Source: Streptomyces indicus (GTDB lineage Bacteria; Actinomycetota; Actinomycetes; Streptomycetales; Streptomycetaceae). From it: a stretch of 64,000 nucleotides of DNA. The stretch lies in NCBI RefSeq assembly GCF_900100315.1, contig NZ_FNFF01000002.1:186001-250000 (forward strand), read 5' to 3'. This document shows, in pieces, positions 52,480 to 61,513 of the stretch. Numbering within the stretch: position 1 is the stretch's first letter; the number at the start of each line of letters is the position of its first letter. A program made the position numbers and the translations under genes. A model generated the notes under the pieces. That model saw only the letters and a list, made by a program, of their open reading frames with translations, had not been told where the DNA came from and did not search any database.

Positions 52480-52614
52480 TCAGTGACCCGCCGCGCCGCC
52501 GTTGTCCCTGCGGTCGAGGGCGCGCTGGAGGGCGGCGGCGGCGTTCTTGCGCTCGGCTTCGGCGGTCCGCGAAACGTGGCGGACACGGCGGGCGGCGACG
52601 GTCGTCTCGGACAT
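52480..52614 (-). CDS. 44-residue basic peptide
   Basis: The frame encodes MSETTVAARRVRHVSRTAEA and then a helical ERKNAAAALQRALDRRDN with a GG-ending tail. It is strongly basic and Ala/Arg-rich. ATG 52614 has a textbook AAGGAG five bases upstream, the best argument that it is translated. No domain is recognised; it lies alone between repeat copy D and the phospholipid operon, leftward. From memory similar short proteins occur near leuB in Streptomyces, but I know no function. Confidence 0.65.
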   Translation of the reverse strand: MSETTVAARRVRHVSRTAEAERKNAAAALQRALDRRDNGGAAGH

Positions 52615-52975
52615 GCTGACTCCTTGGGGCATGAGTGGAGTACGTGACTGAGGGGTCGACAGAGTCGACGGGATATCGAGACGCCGGAGGGGCGGGGAGC
52701 GGAGGCCCGCAGGGGTTGCCTGCATGGGGGCACGGCCCACAACCGCCATTCGCTTGATCGAGCGATTCGTTCGGCTCCTACCAAGCTAGGACAGCTGAGC
52801 CGGTCTGTCTCTACAATTAGTCGGACTTCCTAGTATCTGAGACGGCAGGCAAAATCCCGGCTCGTCACGTTTGACGTGAAGGAGCCCGTACGGGGGTTTC
52901 AACTCACCGGTACTCAGGCCGGTTTGAGTACCTGAGCCGTGTCGGGCCCCCGCCCCGCGGCGGGACAGTCCCCGT
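52615..52975. other. 361-bp divergent gap before the phospholipid operon
   Basis: It contains an AT-rich patch (52810-52850, TCTACAATTAGTCGGACTTCC), probably the promoter of the 44-residue peptide gene, and the two palindromes listed separately. No gene is seen. Confidence 0.45.
52865..52932. promoter_or_regulatory. Two perfect palindromes upstream of the phospholipid operon
   Basis: TCACGT-TTG-ACGTGA is at 52865-52879. GGTACTCA / TGAGTACC arms (52909-52916 and 52925-52932) enclose GGCCGGTT. Either could be an operator for the rightward triad that starts at 52976. The regulator is unknown. Confidence 0.45.
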
Positions 52976-53590
52976 ATGAACGGCCTCTACGCATTGAAGC
53001 CCTGGTACGCCGAGCGGCTGGCCGGCGTCCGTGCCGCGCTGGTGCGCCGCGCGGTGTCGCCGGACACCCTCACGTGGGCGGGTGTGCTGTGCGCGGCCGG
53101 CGCGGGCGCGGCGCTCGGGCTGCTGCCCGCCCCGTATGCCGCGCTCCCGGTCGCCGTGCTGCTCGCGGCCCGGCTCGCCTTCGCGAACCTGGACGGTGCG
53201 CTGGCCCGCGACACCGGGCGGTGCACCCGGCGCGGTGCGGTCCTCAACGAACTGGGCGACCGGCTCGCCGACTTGGCGGTGCTCGCCGGGTTCCTGTGGG
53301 TGGCCCCGGTGGGACCGGTCGCCGCCGCCGCGCTCGCCGCGACGCTCCCCTCGTGGGTGGCGCTCGCGGGCGCGGCGACGGGGGCGCCCCGGCGCAACGG
53401 CGGCCCCATGGGGAAGACCGAGCGGTGCGCGCTGGCCGTGGTCGCGGCGGCGTCCGGCTGGTACGTGCCGGTGCTCGCCCTCGTCGCAGTGGGTTCGGTG
53501 GTGACGGCGGGGGTGCGGCTGCGGGGAGTGTGGCGTGAGCTGACCGACCGCCCGGCGCCCGCCGCCGATCTCACCGGGAGCCCGCGATGA
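52976..53590 (+). CDS. CDP-alcohol phosphatidyltransferase-like membrane protein
   Basis: This is a 204-residue protein with about five to six TM helices. The CDP-alcohol signature is present but degenerate: DGALAR (D73-G74-x-x-A77-R78), G87, then N91 and D95 where the family has DxxDG...AR...GxxxDxxxD. Thus the first Asp (Ala 70) and the third Asp (Asn 91) are replaced, leaving D73 and D95. Family enzymes make phosphatidylglycerol-phosphate, -inositol-phosphate, -serine or cardiolipin. ATG 52976. The stop overlaps the cdsA start (ATGA). Activity is uncertain given the missing metal ligands. Confidence 0.78.
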   Translation: MNGLYALKPWYAERLAGVRAALVRRAVSPDTLTWAGVLCAAGAGAALGLLPAPYAALPVAVLLAARLAFANLDGALARDTGRCTRRGAVLNELGDRLADLAVLAGFLWVAPVGPVAAAALAATLPSWVALAGAATGAPRRNGGPMGKTERCALAVVAAASGWYVPVLALVAVGSVVTAGVRLRGVWRELTDRPAPAADLTGSPR

Positions 53591-54432
53591 GCGCCCTCTC
53601 GCGCGCGGTGCCCGTCGTCGCCGGCGTACTCGGCACCGCCGGGATCGCCGTCGCCGCGCTCCCGGCCCGGGTGCGGATGCGCACCGAGCTGCGCCGGCGG
53701 TGGCGCACCTGGGCCTTCGCCGCGCCGCTGTTCCTCGGCGCCTTCTTCCTCGGCACCGGCGGCGTGGCGGTGTTCGCCGCCGGGCTCGGGGTGGTCGCCG
53801 TCGCGGAGTACGTACGGATGGCCGGGCTCACCCGGGCCGATCAGTCGGTCCTGGTCCTCGCGGCCATGGCCCTGCCCGGCCTTGCCTGGCTCGCCCCCGG
53901 CGCCCTCGGCCCCCAACTTGCCCTCGGCGCGCTCCTGTTGGCGGCGGGCCCCGCCCTGCTCACGGCCGACGCGGCCACCGGCTTCACGCGCGCCTGCCGT
54001 ACCGCCTTCGGACTCCTGTGGATCCCGCTCGGCCTGGCCTGTCTCGTCCTGCTCGGCGAGACCGCACTGGCCGTCGGGGTCGCGGTGGCGTTCGGGGACG
54101 TGGGCGCTTGGTGCGGGGGCATGGCGCTGGGCCGCAGCGGACCGTTCGCCCGCCGGCTCTCCGCCCTGTCGCCGCACAAGACGTGGGCGGGCGTCCTCGG
54201 CTGCGCGGCCGCGACCGCCGGTGCGCTTGCCGTGCTCGGCGCCTTCACGTTCCCCGTCTGGGCCGCCGTGCTCGCCGGCTGCGTCCTGGGCGACCTGCTC
54301 GAATCCATGGTCAAGCGCGAGGCGGGCGTGAAGGACGCGGGCAGCTGGCTGCCCGGCTTCGGCGGTCTGCTCGACCGCATCGACTCGCTGCTCGTCGCGC
54401 TGCTCCTGACGGCGGGAGTGACGTTCCGGTGA
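53587..54432 (+). CDS. Phosphatidate cytidylyltransferase (CdsA family)
   Basis: This is a 281-residue polytopic membrane enzyme that converts phosphatidic acid and CTP to CDP-diacylglycerol. The C-terminal CdsA signature is intact: SMVKREAGVKDAGSWLPG followed by GGLLDRIDS; the usual His of PxHGG is Phe. About seven to eight TM segments span the rest. ATG 53587 overlaps the upstream stop by 4 bp, and its stop overlaps the acyltransferase start (GTGA). It is a second cdsA-type gene besides the housekeeping one expected elsewhere. Confidence 0.9.
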   Translation: MSALSRAVPVVAGVLGTAGIAVAALPARVRMRTELRRRWRTWAFAAPLFLGAFFLGTGGVAVFAAGLGVVAVAEYVRMAGLTRADQSVLVLAAMALPGLAWLAPGALGPQLALGALLLAAGPALLTADAATGFTRACRTAFGLLWIPLGLACLVLLGETALAVGVAVAFGDVGAWCGGMALGRSGPFARRLSALSPHKTWAGVLGCAAATAGALAVLGAFTFPVWAAVLAGCVLGDLLESMVKREAGVKDAGSWLPGFGGLLDRIDSLLVALLLTAGVTFR

Positions 54433-55088
54433 GCCCCGTACGGCACTGCGCCCATCTGCCCGCACTCCCCCGGCGGCTCTCCGCCCGGCTGCGCAAGTCC
54501 CTGTGGCGCGCCACGCTGACCGCGACCGGCGGGGTGCGGCGCGAGGGCCGGCTGCCGCGCGGCGGCTGCGTGGTGATCGCGAACCACACCTCGCACGCCG
54601 ACACCGCGGCCCTGCTCGCCGCGCTCGACGCCCGCCACGCGCCCCGTATCGCGGCCGCCGCCGACTACTGGTTCGCCACCGCGTGGCGGCGCCGGATCTG
54701 CCGCCGGCTCGCGGCGGGTTTCCCGGTGCGCAGGACGGGCGGCGGTCTGCGCGACCTGCTCGCCATGACCGAGGCGCTGCACCGCGGTCATGCGGTCGTC
54801 CTGTTCCCCGAGGGGACGCGCGGCCGGGAGGGCTCACTCGGCGCGTTCCACCGCGGCGCGCTGCTGCTCGCCCGTCATGCCCAGGTGCCGGTGGTCCCGG
54901 TGGCCCTGATGGGGACGGGTCAACTGCTGCCGAAACACGGCTCGTTGACCCGTACGCGGCTGCGGGTGCGGATCGGTGCGCCGCTCGCGCCCACGGCGGG
55001 CCCGGCCGAGGCGCGGGCCGCCGTGGAGGCGCTGCTCACGGGGGCGGTCACGCCAGAGGACGGAGGAAGCGGCGCTCGTACCGCCTGA
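54429..55088 (+). CDS. PlsC-like lysophospholipid acyltransferase
   Basis: This is a 219-residue acyltransferase with NHTSHAD (HX4D, about residue 57), FPVRRTGGGLRDL, LFPEGTRGREGSLG, and VPVVPVALMG. It is shorter than the gpsA-linked plsC at 13037 and lacks its tail. GTG 54429 overlaps the cdsA stop. It completes a coupled triad that, with its neighbours, could take lysophosphatidate to CDP-diacylglycerol to a phospholipid. The last 41 bp overlap the convergent NIPSNAP gene. Confidence 0.88.
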   Translation: MSPVRHCAHLPALPRRLSARLRKSLWRATLTATGGVRREGRLPRGGCVVIANHTSHADTAALLAALDARHAPRIAAAADYWFATAWRRRICRRLAAGFPVRRTGGGLRDLLAMTEALHRGHAVVLFPEGTRGREGSLGAFHRGALLLARHAQVPVVPVALMGTGQLLPKHGSLTRTRLRVRIGAPLAPTAGPAEARAAVEALLTGAVTPEDGGSGARTA

Positions 55089-55350
55089 TGCACTTGGTCC
55101 GCCGGGCCAGTTCGAATGCCTCCTGGCAGTCGGGGTCGGCCATGGAGTCGGTGCGGTAGCGCTCGTAGGCGGCGAGGCTGGGAAAGGAGAACAGCGCGTA
55201 CGCGATGTCGCTGTCCCCCTCGCTGGGCAGGAAGTAGCCGTGGTGGGAGCCGCCGAACCGGCTGACCAGGTCGACCCAGCGTCGCCCGTACTCCTCGAAG
55301 TCCGCGATCCGGTCCGGGTCGATCTCGTACCGCAGATGAATCGTGATCAT
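55048..55350 (-). CDS. NIPSNAP family protein
   Basis: This is a 100-residue dimeric alpha-beta barrel protein (MITIHLRYEIDPDRIADFEEYGRRWVDLV...), with the NIPSNAP pattern GGSHHGYFLPSEGDSDIAYALFSF and AAYERYRTDSMADPDCQEAF. ATG 55350. It has no TM. The 3' end overlaps the convergent acyltransferase gene by 41 bp, so neither has room for a terminator there. Function unknown. Confidence 0.88.
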   Translation of the reverse strand: MITIHLRYEIDPDRIADFEEYGRRWVDLVSRFGGSHHGYFLPSEGDSDIAYALFSFPSLAAYERYRTDSMADPDCQEAFELARRTKCIRRYERRFLRPLA

Positions 55351-55484
55351 GCGGTGATGATGCCCGCTGGGACGCCGCGGGTCACCGCCCGTGCATCAAC
55401 CGGAGGATGAAGTTCGGGCGGCGCCCGGGCGGAATGTCAGGCGGCGCGCAGGCGGAAGTTCCGGCGGCGGCTCGGCCCTCCGCG

Positions 55485-56246
55485 TCAGCCGGAGACGCGG
55501 GCGCGTACGGCGGCGAGGTCGGCGGGGGTGACCCCGGCCGCCAGCAGATACGGCTCGGCGGCCAGGGCCCGCGCGGCGGCGGCCATGTCCGCGTGCGGCG
55601 TGGAGCCGTGCTCGGCGTAGGCGGCCTCGATGGCCTCCTGGTGGCTGGGCCTGCCGGTGGCGGCTTCCAGCGCCGCCATGTTGGCCGCGCTCGCCACGTA
55701 GTCCGCGGCGATCTCCTCGGGTCCGGCGCCGAGCAGGGAGAGCAGGACGAGCGCGATGTTGCCCGTACGGTCGCGGCCGGCCGCGCAGTGGAAGGCGACC
55801 CCGCCGGGAGCGGCTTGGGCCACGGCCTCGACCACCGCCGCGACCCGGTGCGGGAAGCGCTCCATGAACGGCCCGAAGAACTGCGGGGTCCCCCACCGCC
55901 AGTCCTCGGTCCACCGTCCCCAGAACTCCGCGTCCTCCGCCATGCCGTCCAGCGCGACGCGCAGCGTGGTGATCCCCTCGGGCCGGGGCGCGGCGTCGGT
56001 GCCGTACTCGTCGGGCTCCCTCAGGTCGATCACCGTACGGATGCCGTGCGCGTGCGCGGCGGCCCAGCCCTGCGCGGTGAGCTTGTCGAGTCCGTCGGCG
56101 CGGACGAGGGCGCCCCGGGCGACGGAGCCGAGCCCGCCGAGGTCCCGGACGTTGTGGCAGCCGTCCCAGTACAGGTCGCGGCCCGTGCCGGAGGTGCCGG
56201 TGGCCGTGCTCGGCGTCATGCTCGGGGTGGTCGTCATGGTGATCAA
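55485..56246 (-). CDS. Tyrosine/serine protein phosphatase (Y_phosphatase3)
   Basis: This is a 253-residue phosphatase with the CX5R P-loop HCAAGRDRTGN (Cys near residue 149), the N-terminal NVRDLGGLGSVARGALVRADGL, and a conserved DLREPDEYG before the loop. This pattern fits the MptpB/Y_phosphatase3 family (phosphotyrosine, phosphoserine, or phosphoinositide substrates). Several ATG codons crowd the start (56246 used). No signal peptide. It lies next to lipid genes, so a phosphoinositide substrate is conceivable but speculative. Confidence 0.9.
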   Translation of the reverse strand: MITMTTTPSMTPSTATGTSGTGRDLYWDGCHNVRDLGGLGSVARGALVRADGLDKLTAQGWAAAHAHGIRTVIDLREPDEYGTDAAPRPEGITTLRVALDGMAEDAEFWGRWTEDWRWGTPQFFGPFMERFPHRVAAVVEAVAQAAPGGVAFHCAAGRDRTGNIALVLLSLLGAGPEEIAADYVASAANMAALEAATGRPSHQEAIEAAYAEHGSTPHADMAAAARALAAEPYLLAAGVTPADLAAVRARVSG

Positions 56247-56293
56247 GATGCCGGACGGCGGGCGCGCGGTTCCTCCGGGGGCACCAATGGAAA

Positions 56294-56330
56294 CCGCCCC
56301 CGTCCAGGTGTGGGGCCTGGATGGGGGCGG
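56294..56330 (-). terminator. put operon terminator
   Basis: CCGCCCCCGTCCAGG and CCTGGATGGGGGCGG form a 15-bp stem with one G-U pair and a 7-nt loop, about 50 bp after the pruA stop. Confidence 0.75.
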
Positions 56331-56380
56331 AGTCTCAAGGGGCGTCGGCCTTGTACGCGGCGTCGGCCCCGTGGGCGGGG

Positions 56381-58012
<1,632 letters not shown>

Positions 58013-58060
58013 GAGTCTCTGAACTCCTTTGTGAGGGGTGTCGTTACTGCCGGAGGGGGC

Positions 58061-58987
58061 TCAGCCCTTGGTGAGGATCGAGCGGGCGAAGAAGAGGAGG
58101 TTGGCCGGCTTCTCCGCGAGGCGGCGCATGAAGTAGCCGTACCAGTCGGTGCCGTACGCGGTGTACACCCGCATCCGGTGGCCTTCGGCCGCGAGGCGCT
58201 CCTGCTCCTCGCTGCGGATGCCGTACAGCATCTGGAACTCGTAGTCGTCGAGCTTGCGGCCCGCGCGACGGGCGAGCTCCTGCGTGATGGCGATCAGGCG
58301 CGGGTCGTGGGACCCGATCATCGGGTAGCCGTCGCCCTCCATGAGGATCTTCAGGATGCGGACGTACGCCTTGTCGATCTCGGCCTTGTCCTGGTACGCG
58401 ACCTCTGCGGGCTCCTTGTACGCACCCTTCACGATACGCACCCGGGAGCCGGCGGCGGCCAGGCGGCGGGCGTCGTCCTCGGTGCGGAACAGGTAGGCCT
58501 GGATGACGCAGCCGGTCTGCGGGAAGTCCTTCCGCAGCTCCTCGTGGATTGCGAACATCGAGTCGAGGGTGGTGTGGTCCTCGGCGTCGAGCGTGACCGT
58601 GGTGCCGATGGCGGCGGCGGCCGCGACGACGGGCTTGATGTTGGCGAGTGCGAGCTCGTGGCCGCCTTCGAGGGCCTGGCCGAACATGCTGAGCTTCACG
58701 GACATCTCGGCCTTGGTGCCCAGGCCCAGGTCCTTCAGACGCTCGATCAGCTCCAGGTACGCGTCACGCGCGGCGTACGACTGCTCGACCGTGGTGATGT
58801 CCTCGCCGACGACGTCCAGTGTGAGCTCCAGGCCCTTGGCCGCGGTCTCCTGGACGATCGGGATCACCTGGTCGACGGTCTCGCCGGCGATGAACCGGTC
58901 GACGACCTGCTTGGTGCCCGGTGCGGCAGAGACGAAACGGCGCATCTTGTCGCTGCGGGACGCGGCGAGGATCACGGGACCCAGCAC
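58061..58987 (-). CDS. putA: Proline dehydrogenase
   Basis: This is a 308-residue monofunctional FAD-dependent proline dehydrogenase that converts proline to P5C and passes electrons to the quinone pool at the membrane. Its TIM-barrel motifs include LTLDVVGED, VKLSMFG, LDAEDHTTLDSM, RIVKGAYKEPAEVAY, IGSHDPR and the C-terminal EFQMLYGIR plus YGTDWYGYFMRRLAE. The GTG start is at 58987. It is divergent from the PucR-type regulator across a 595-bp gap. Confidence 0.96.
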   Translation of the reverse strand: MLGPVILAASRSDKMRRFVSAAPGTKQVVDRFIAGETVDQVIPIVQETAAKGLELTLDVVGEDITTVEQSYAARDAYLELIERLKDLGLGTKAEMSVKLSMFGQALEGGHELALANIKPVVAAAAAIGTTVTLDAEDHTTLDSMFAIHEELRKDFPQTGCVIQAYLFRTEDDARRLAAAGSRVRIVKGAYKEPAEVAYQDKAEIDKAYVRILKILMEGDGYPMIGSHDPRLIAITQELARRAGRKLDDYEFQMLYGIRSEEQERLAAEGHRMRVYTAYGTDWYGYFMRRLAEKPANLLFFARSILTKG

Positions 58988-59350
58988 GGGGCACCTCCAA
59001 TTTTACGGGGGGTCAGGGGTGCCGCACCAGGAAACGTCAACGATCCGGGAACGGCACGGAGAACCTCCGTGAAACCTAAGGATCCCGCCGATTCGGGGCC
59101 ATCTACAGGTGTCACGCATCCGTGCCGTGGATCTCGTACATCTGTATGAGGGTGCGGTGCGCTTGCCCTGCGCCTGCGCCGCACTGTGCTGCGCCGCTCC
59201 GCGGCGCGGGGTTCTTCGGGGGCTGACGCCACCCCGGCCACACGCACCCCGTCCCTGCACCCCCGCCCCACGCCCTCGCTCCTGCACCCCCGCCCCGCGC
59301 ACCCCACGCCCCCTGCACCCCGGCCCCCCCTTCGACGGATGGGGCACCTC

Positions 59351-59490
59351 TCAGCCCGTCCGGCGCTTGAGGACGAGCGCGTTCAGCGCGACAGGGGGCA
59401 AGGGGCGGAGCCCCAAACGGGGTCCGGGGGCGGAGCCCCCGGTTTCGGGAAGGGGCGGGTAGGGGAAATCCGCCCGCCGCAGGCGCCCCA
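59351..59490. repeat. Dispersed intergenic repeat, copy E
   Basis: It opens with CAGCCCGTCCGGCGCTTGAG and GACGAGCGCGTTCAGCGCGA, as in copy C, then GGGGCGGAGCCCC and GGGGGCGGAGCCCCC hairpins, and ends in GGTTTCGGGAAGGGGCGGG. It is complete, but in a divergent gap. Confidence 0.75.
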
Positions 59491-59503
59491 CCGCAACCAC
59501 GAC

Positions 59504-59554
59504 GCACCCGCACCCACACCAGCACCCGCACCCACACCCACACCCACACCCACA
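59504..59554. repeat. CACCCG/CACCCA tandem repeat
   Basis: About eight 6-mers (CACCCG, then CACCCA/ACACCC) run up to 29 bp before the regulator start. The C-only clusters give the complementary strand runs of GGG that could form a quadruplex. Confidence 0.75.
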
Positions 59555-59582
59555 AAGGAACCCACCCCGCCCCTCCCCCAGA

Positions 59583-60779
59583 ATGGAACCCGTGAAAGGC
59601 GACTACCAGGACCTCGTGGACGAGATCTCCGCCCTCCTCGGCGCACCCGCGACCCTCGAGGACCGCGATTTCCGTCTCGTCGCCTTCGGCGCGCACGAAG
59701 GCGACGACGAGATCGAGATGGACCCCGTGCGGACGCGGTCGATCCTGACGCGGAAGTCCACCGCCGCCGTGCGCGCCTGGTTCGAGGGGTACGGGATCGC
59801 TCGTGCCACCGAGCCCGTTCGGATCCCCGCGGCCCCCGACGCGGGGGTGCTCAGGGCCCGCATCTGCCTTCCCGTACGGCATCGCGGCGTCGTGCACGGC
59901 TACGTGTGGCTGCTCGACACCGACCCGGGCCCGAGCGCCGAGCAGCTCGCCGCCGCGATGGACGTGACCGAGCGCATCGGCGTGCTGCTCGCCGACGAGG
60001 CGAGCGCCGGCGAGGACGTCACGCGCGAGCTGCGGGCCGTCCTGACCAGCGGCCGCGGCTGGCAGCGCGACATGGCCGTGGCCGCGCTGCGGGCCGCGCT
60101 CGGCCCGGGCGCCGACGACCTGCTCACGGTCGTCTGCGTGACCCCGTGGCCCGGCACCGGCACCAGCGCGCTGCGCGTCCCCGGCACCGTCGCCGCCTGC
60201 TCCGTGCCGCCCGCCGCCGACGACGACCAGGCACCCACGGCTTTCGCCGCCCTCGTACGGGTGCGCGCCACCGACGCCCTCTCCCCCGCCCGCGCGGTCG
60301 CGACCCGGCTGCTGTCCACGGCCCCCGCCCGGGCCGCGGCCGGCATCGGCGGCGCCCGGCGCGGCCTGGCCGAACTGCCGGACGCCTGGCGGGAGGCGCT
60401 CGCCGCGGCCCGTACCGCCGCCGCGCGCGACGGGTCCGGCCATGGCGGACCCTCCCGTACGAAGGAGGACGGGGCACGCATCGCCGAGTGGTCCGGACTC
60501 GGCCCGTACCGGCTGCTGACCGCGCTGCCGCCCGGCGCCGCGCAGGACCCCGCCGTCACCGCACTGCTGCGCCATCCCGAACTCGCCCACACCGCCGAGG
60601 TGTTCCTCGACCACGCCGGCCAGGCGGGCCGGACGGCGGCCGCGCTCGGCATCCACCGCCAGACCCTCTACTACCGGCTGTCCCGCATCGAACAACTCAC
60701 CGGCCTCGACCTGGACGCCGGCGAGGACCGGCTGCTGCTGCACATGGCGCTCAAGACAGCCCGCCTCCAAGGCAGTTGA
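59583..60779 (+). CDS. PucR-family transcriptional activator (put regulator)
   Basis: This is a 398-residue PucR-type regulator. The N-terminal part carries a GAF-like/PucR sensing region ([43 protein letters not shown]). The C-terminal helix-turn-helix reads [37 protein letters not shown] (about residues 340-377). ATG 59583 gives [10 protein letters not shown]; a GTG three codons later is possible. Its divergent position next to putA/pruA indicates a proline-responsive activator (PutR-like) by family precedent. Confidence 0.92.
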   Translation: MEPVKGDYQDLVDEISALLGAPATLEDRDFRLVAFGAHEGDDEIEMDPVRTRSILTRKSTAAVRAWFEGYGIARATEPVRIPAAPDAGVLRARICLPVRHRGVVHGYVWLLDTDPGPSAEQLAAAMDVTERIGVLLADEASAGEDVTRELRAVLTSGRGWQRDMAVAALRAALGPGADDLLTVVCVTPWPGTGTSALRVPGTVAACSVPPAADDDQAPTAFAALVRVRATDALSPARAVATRLLSTAPARAAAGIGGARRGLAELPDAWREALAAARTAAARDGSGHGGPSRTKEDGARIAEWSGLGPYRLLTALPPGAAQDPAVTALLRHPELAHTAEVFLDHAGQAGRTAAALGIHRQTLYYRLSRIEQLTGLDLDAGEDRLLLHMALKTARLQGS

Positions 60780-60834
60780 GGATGCAGCAGTTGAGGACGC
60801 AGAGCGGACGCGTATGCAGGGCGGACGGGGTCCG

Positions 60835-61416
60835 TCAGGACTCCGCGCCGTCCGCCGCCTTCATCAGCCGCCGCAGCCCCTCCGTCAGCTCGCGCCCGCT
60901 CGGCGCCGTCTCCGGGGCGAACGAGTACTGCGCGATCAGCCCCGTCATCATCGTGGTGAGGAACTTGCCGAGGGTCGCGACCTCGTCGTCGGACACCGCG
61001 GCCTCCTCGACCCCCATGAGCATCGCGATGAACCCGCGGCCGCCCTCGGCCTGCTCCTTGGCCAGGTAGTCCCGTACGGCGGGCATCTTGTCGCCCATGG
61101 CGATGATCTCGATGCTGAGCCGCCACACGGAGCCGGGCTCCTTCATGGTCCGCACGACCCCGCCCCAGACCTCCTCGAAGCGCTCCAGCGAGCCGGGCCG
61201 CGTCGCGAAGCTCGCCTGCTCCCAGTCCGCGGACGCGGAGCTGACCAACGCGATGTAGGCCTCGGCGAGCAGCGCGTCCTTCGAGCCGTAGTGGTAGCCG
61301 ATCGACGCGAGGTTGGTCCCCGACTCCTTGACGATGTCGCGCGCCGTCGTGCCGACGAAGCCCTTGGCCAGCAGACAGCGCTTCGCGCCTTCGAGCAGAT
61401 CCTCACGGTGTCCCAT
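60835..61416 (-). CDS. TetR-family regulator of the MFS pump
   Basis: This is a 193-residue TetR protein with the N-terminal helix-turn-helix DLLEGAKRCLLAKGFVGTTARDIVKESGTNLASIGYHYGSKDALL (residues 6-50) and a helical ligand domain. ATG 61416. It diverges from an MFS exporter over 97 bp that hold two operator-like repeats, the classical drug-pump arrangement. Confidence 0.92.
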   Translation of the reverse strand: MGHREDLLEGAKRCLLAKGFVGTTARDIVKESGTNLASIGYHYGSKDALLAEAYIALVSSASADWEQASFATRPGSLERFEEVWGGVVRTMKEPGSVWRLSIEIIAMGDKMPAVRDYLAKEQAEGGRGFIAMLMGVEEAAVSDDEVATLGKFLTTMMTGLIAQYSFAPETAPSGRELTEGLRRLMKAADGAES

Positions 61417-61451
61417 GCCGGACAGCCTACCCAGCGCGCAGACACACGTAC

Positions 61452-61506
61452 AAGACGAGCGTTTTACACACTCGTACTAGACAGGCGTTTAATACGTCCG
61501 TACAGT
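61452..61506. promoter_or_regulatory. Double TetR operator and MFS promoter
   Basis: Two 27-bp direct repeats (starting at 61452 and 61478; 18 of 27 positions equal) each contain a partial palindrome, ACGAG...CTCGT in the first. The second overlaps TAGACA (61478-61483), 17 bp and TACAGT (61501-61506). The predicted start point is at the MFS ATG (61514). Confidence 0.65.
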
Positions 61507-61513
61507 CGCTGTC

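Larger units (their letters stand above)
58988..59582. other. 595-bp putA/pucR divergent gap
   Basis: From putA outward: the putA promoter region (to about 59120), then strongly C-rich text (59170-59340) with a CCGCTCCGCGGCG palindrome, then repeat copy E, then the ACACCC tandem run. No gene is seen. The gap is unusually long for a divergent catabolic regulator pair. Confidence 0.55.

Noticed and set aside
59504..59554. CRISPR-like repeats before the PucR gene
   Set aside because: Units are 6 bp without spacers; simple tandem repeats only.
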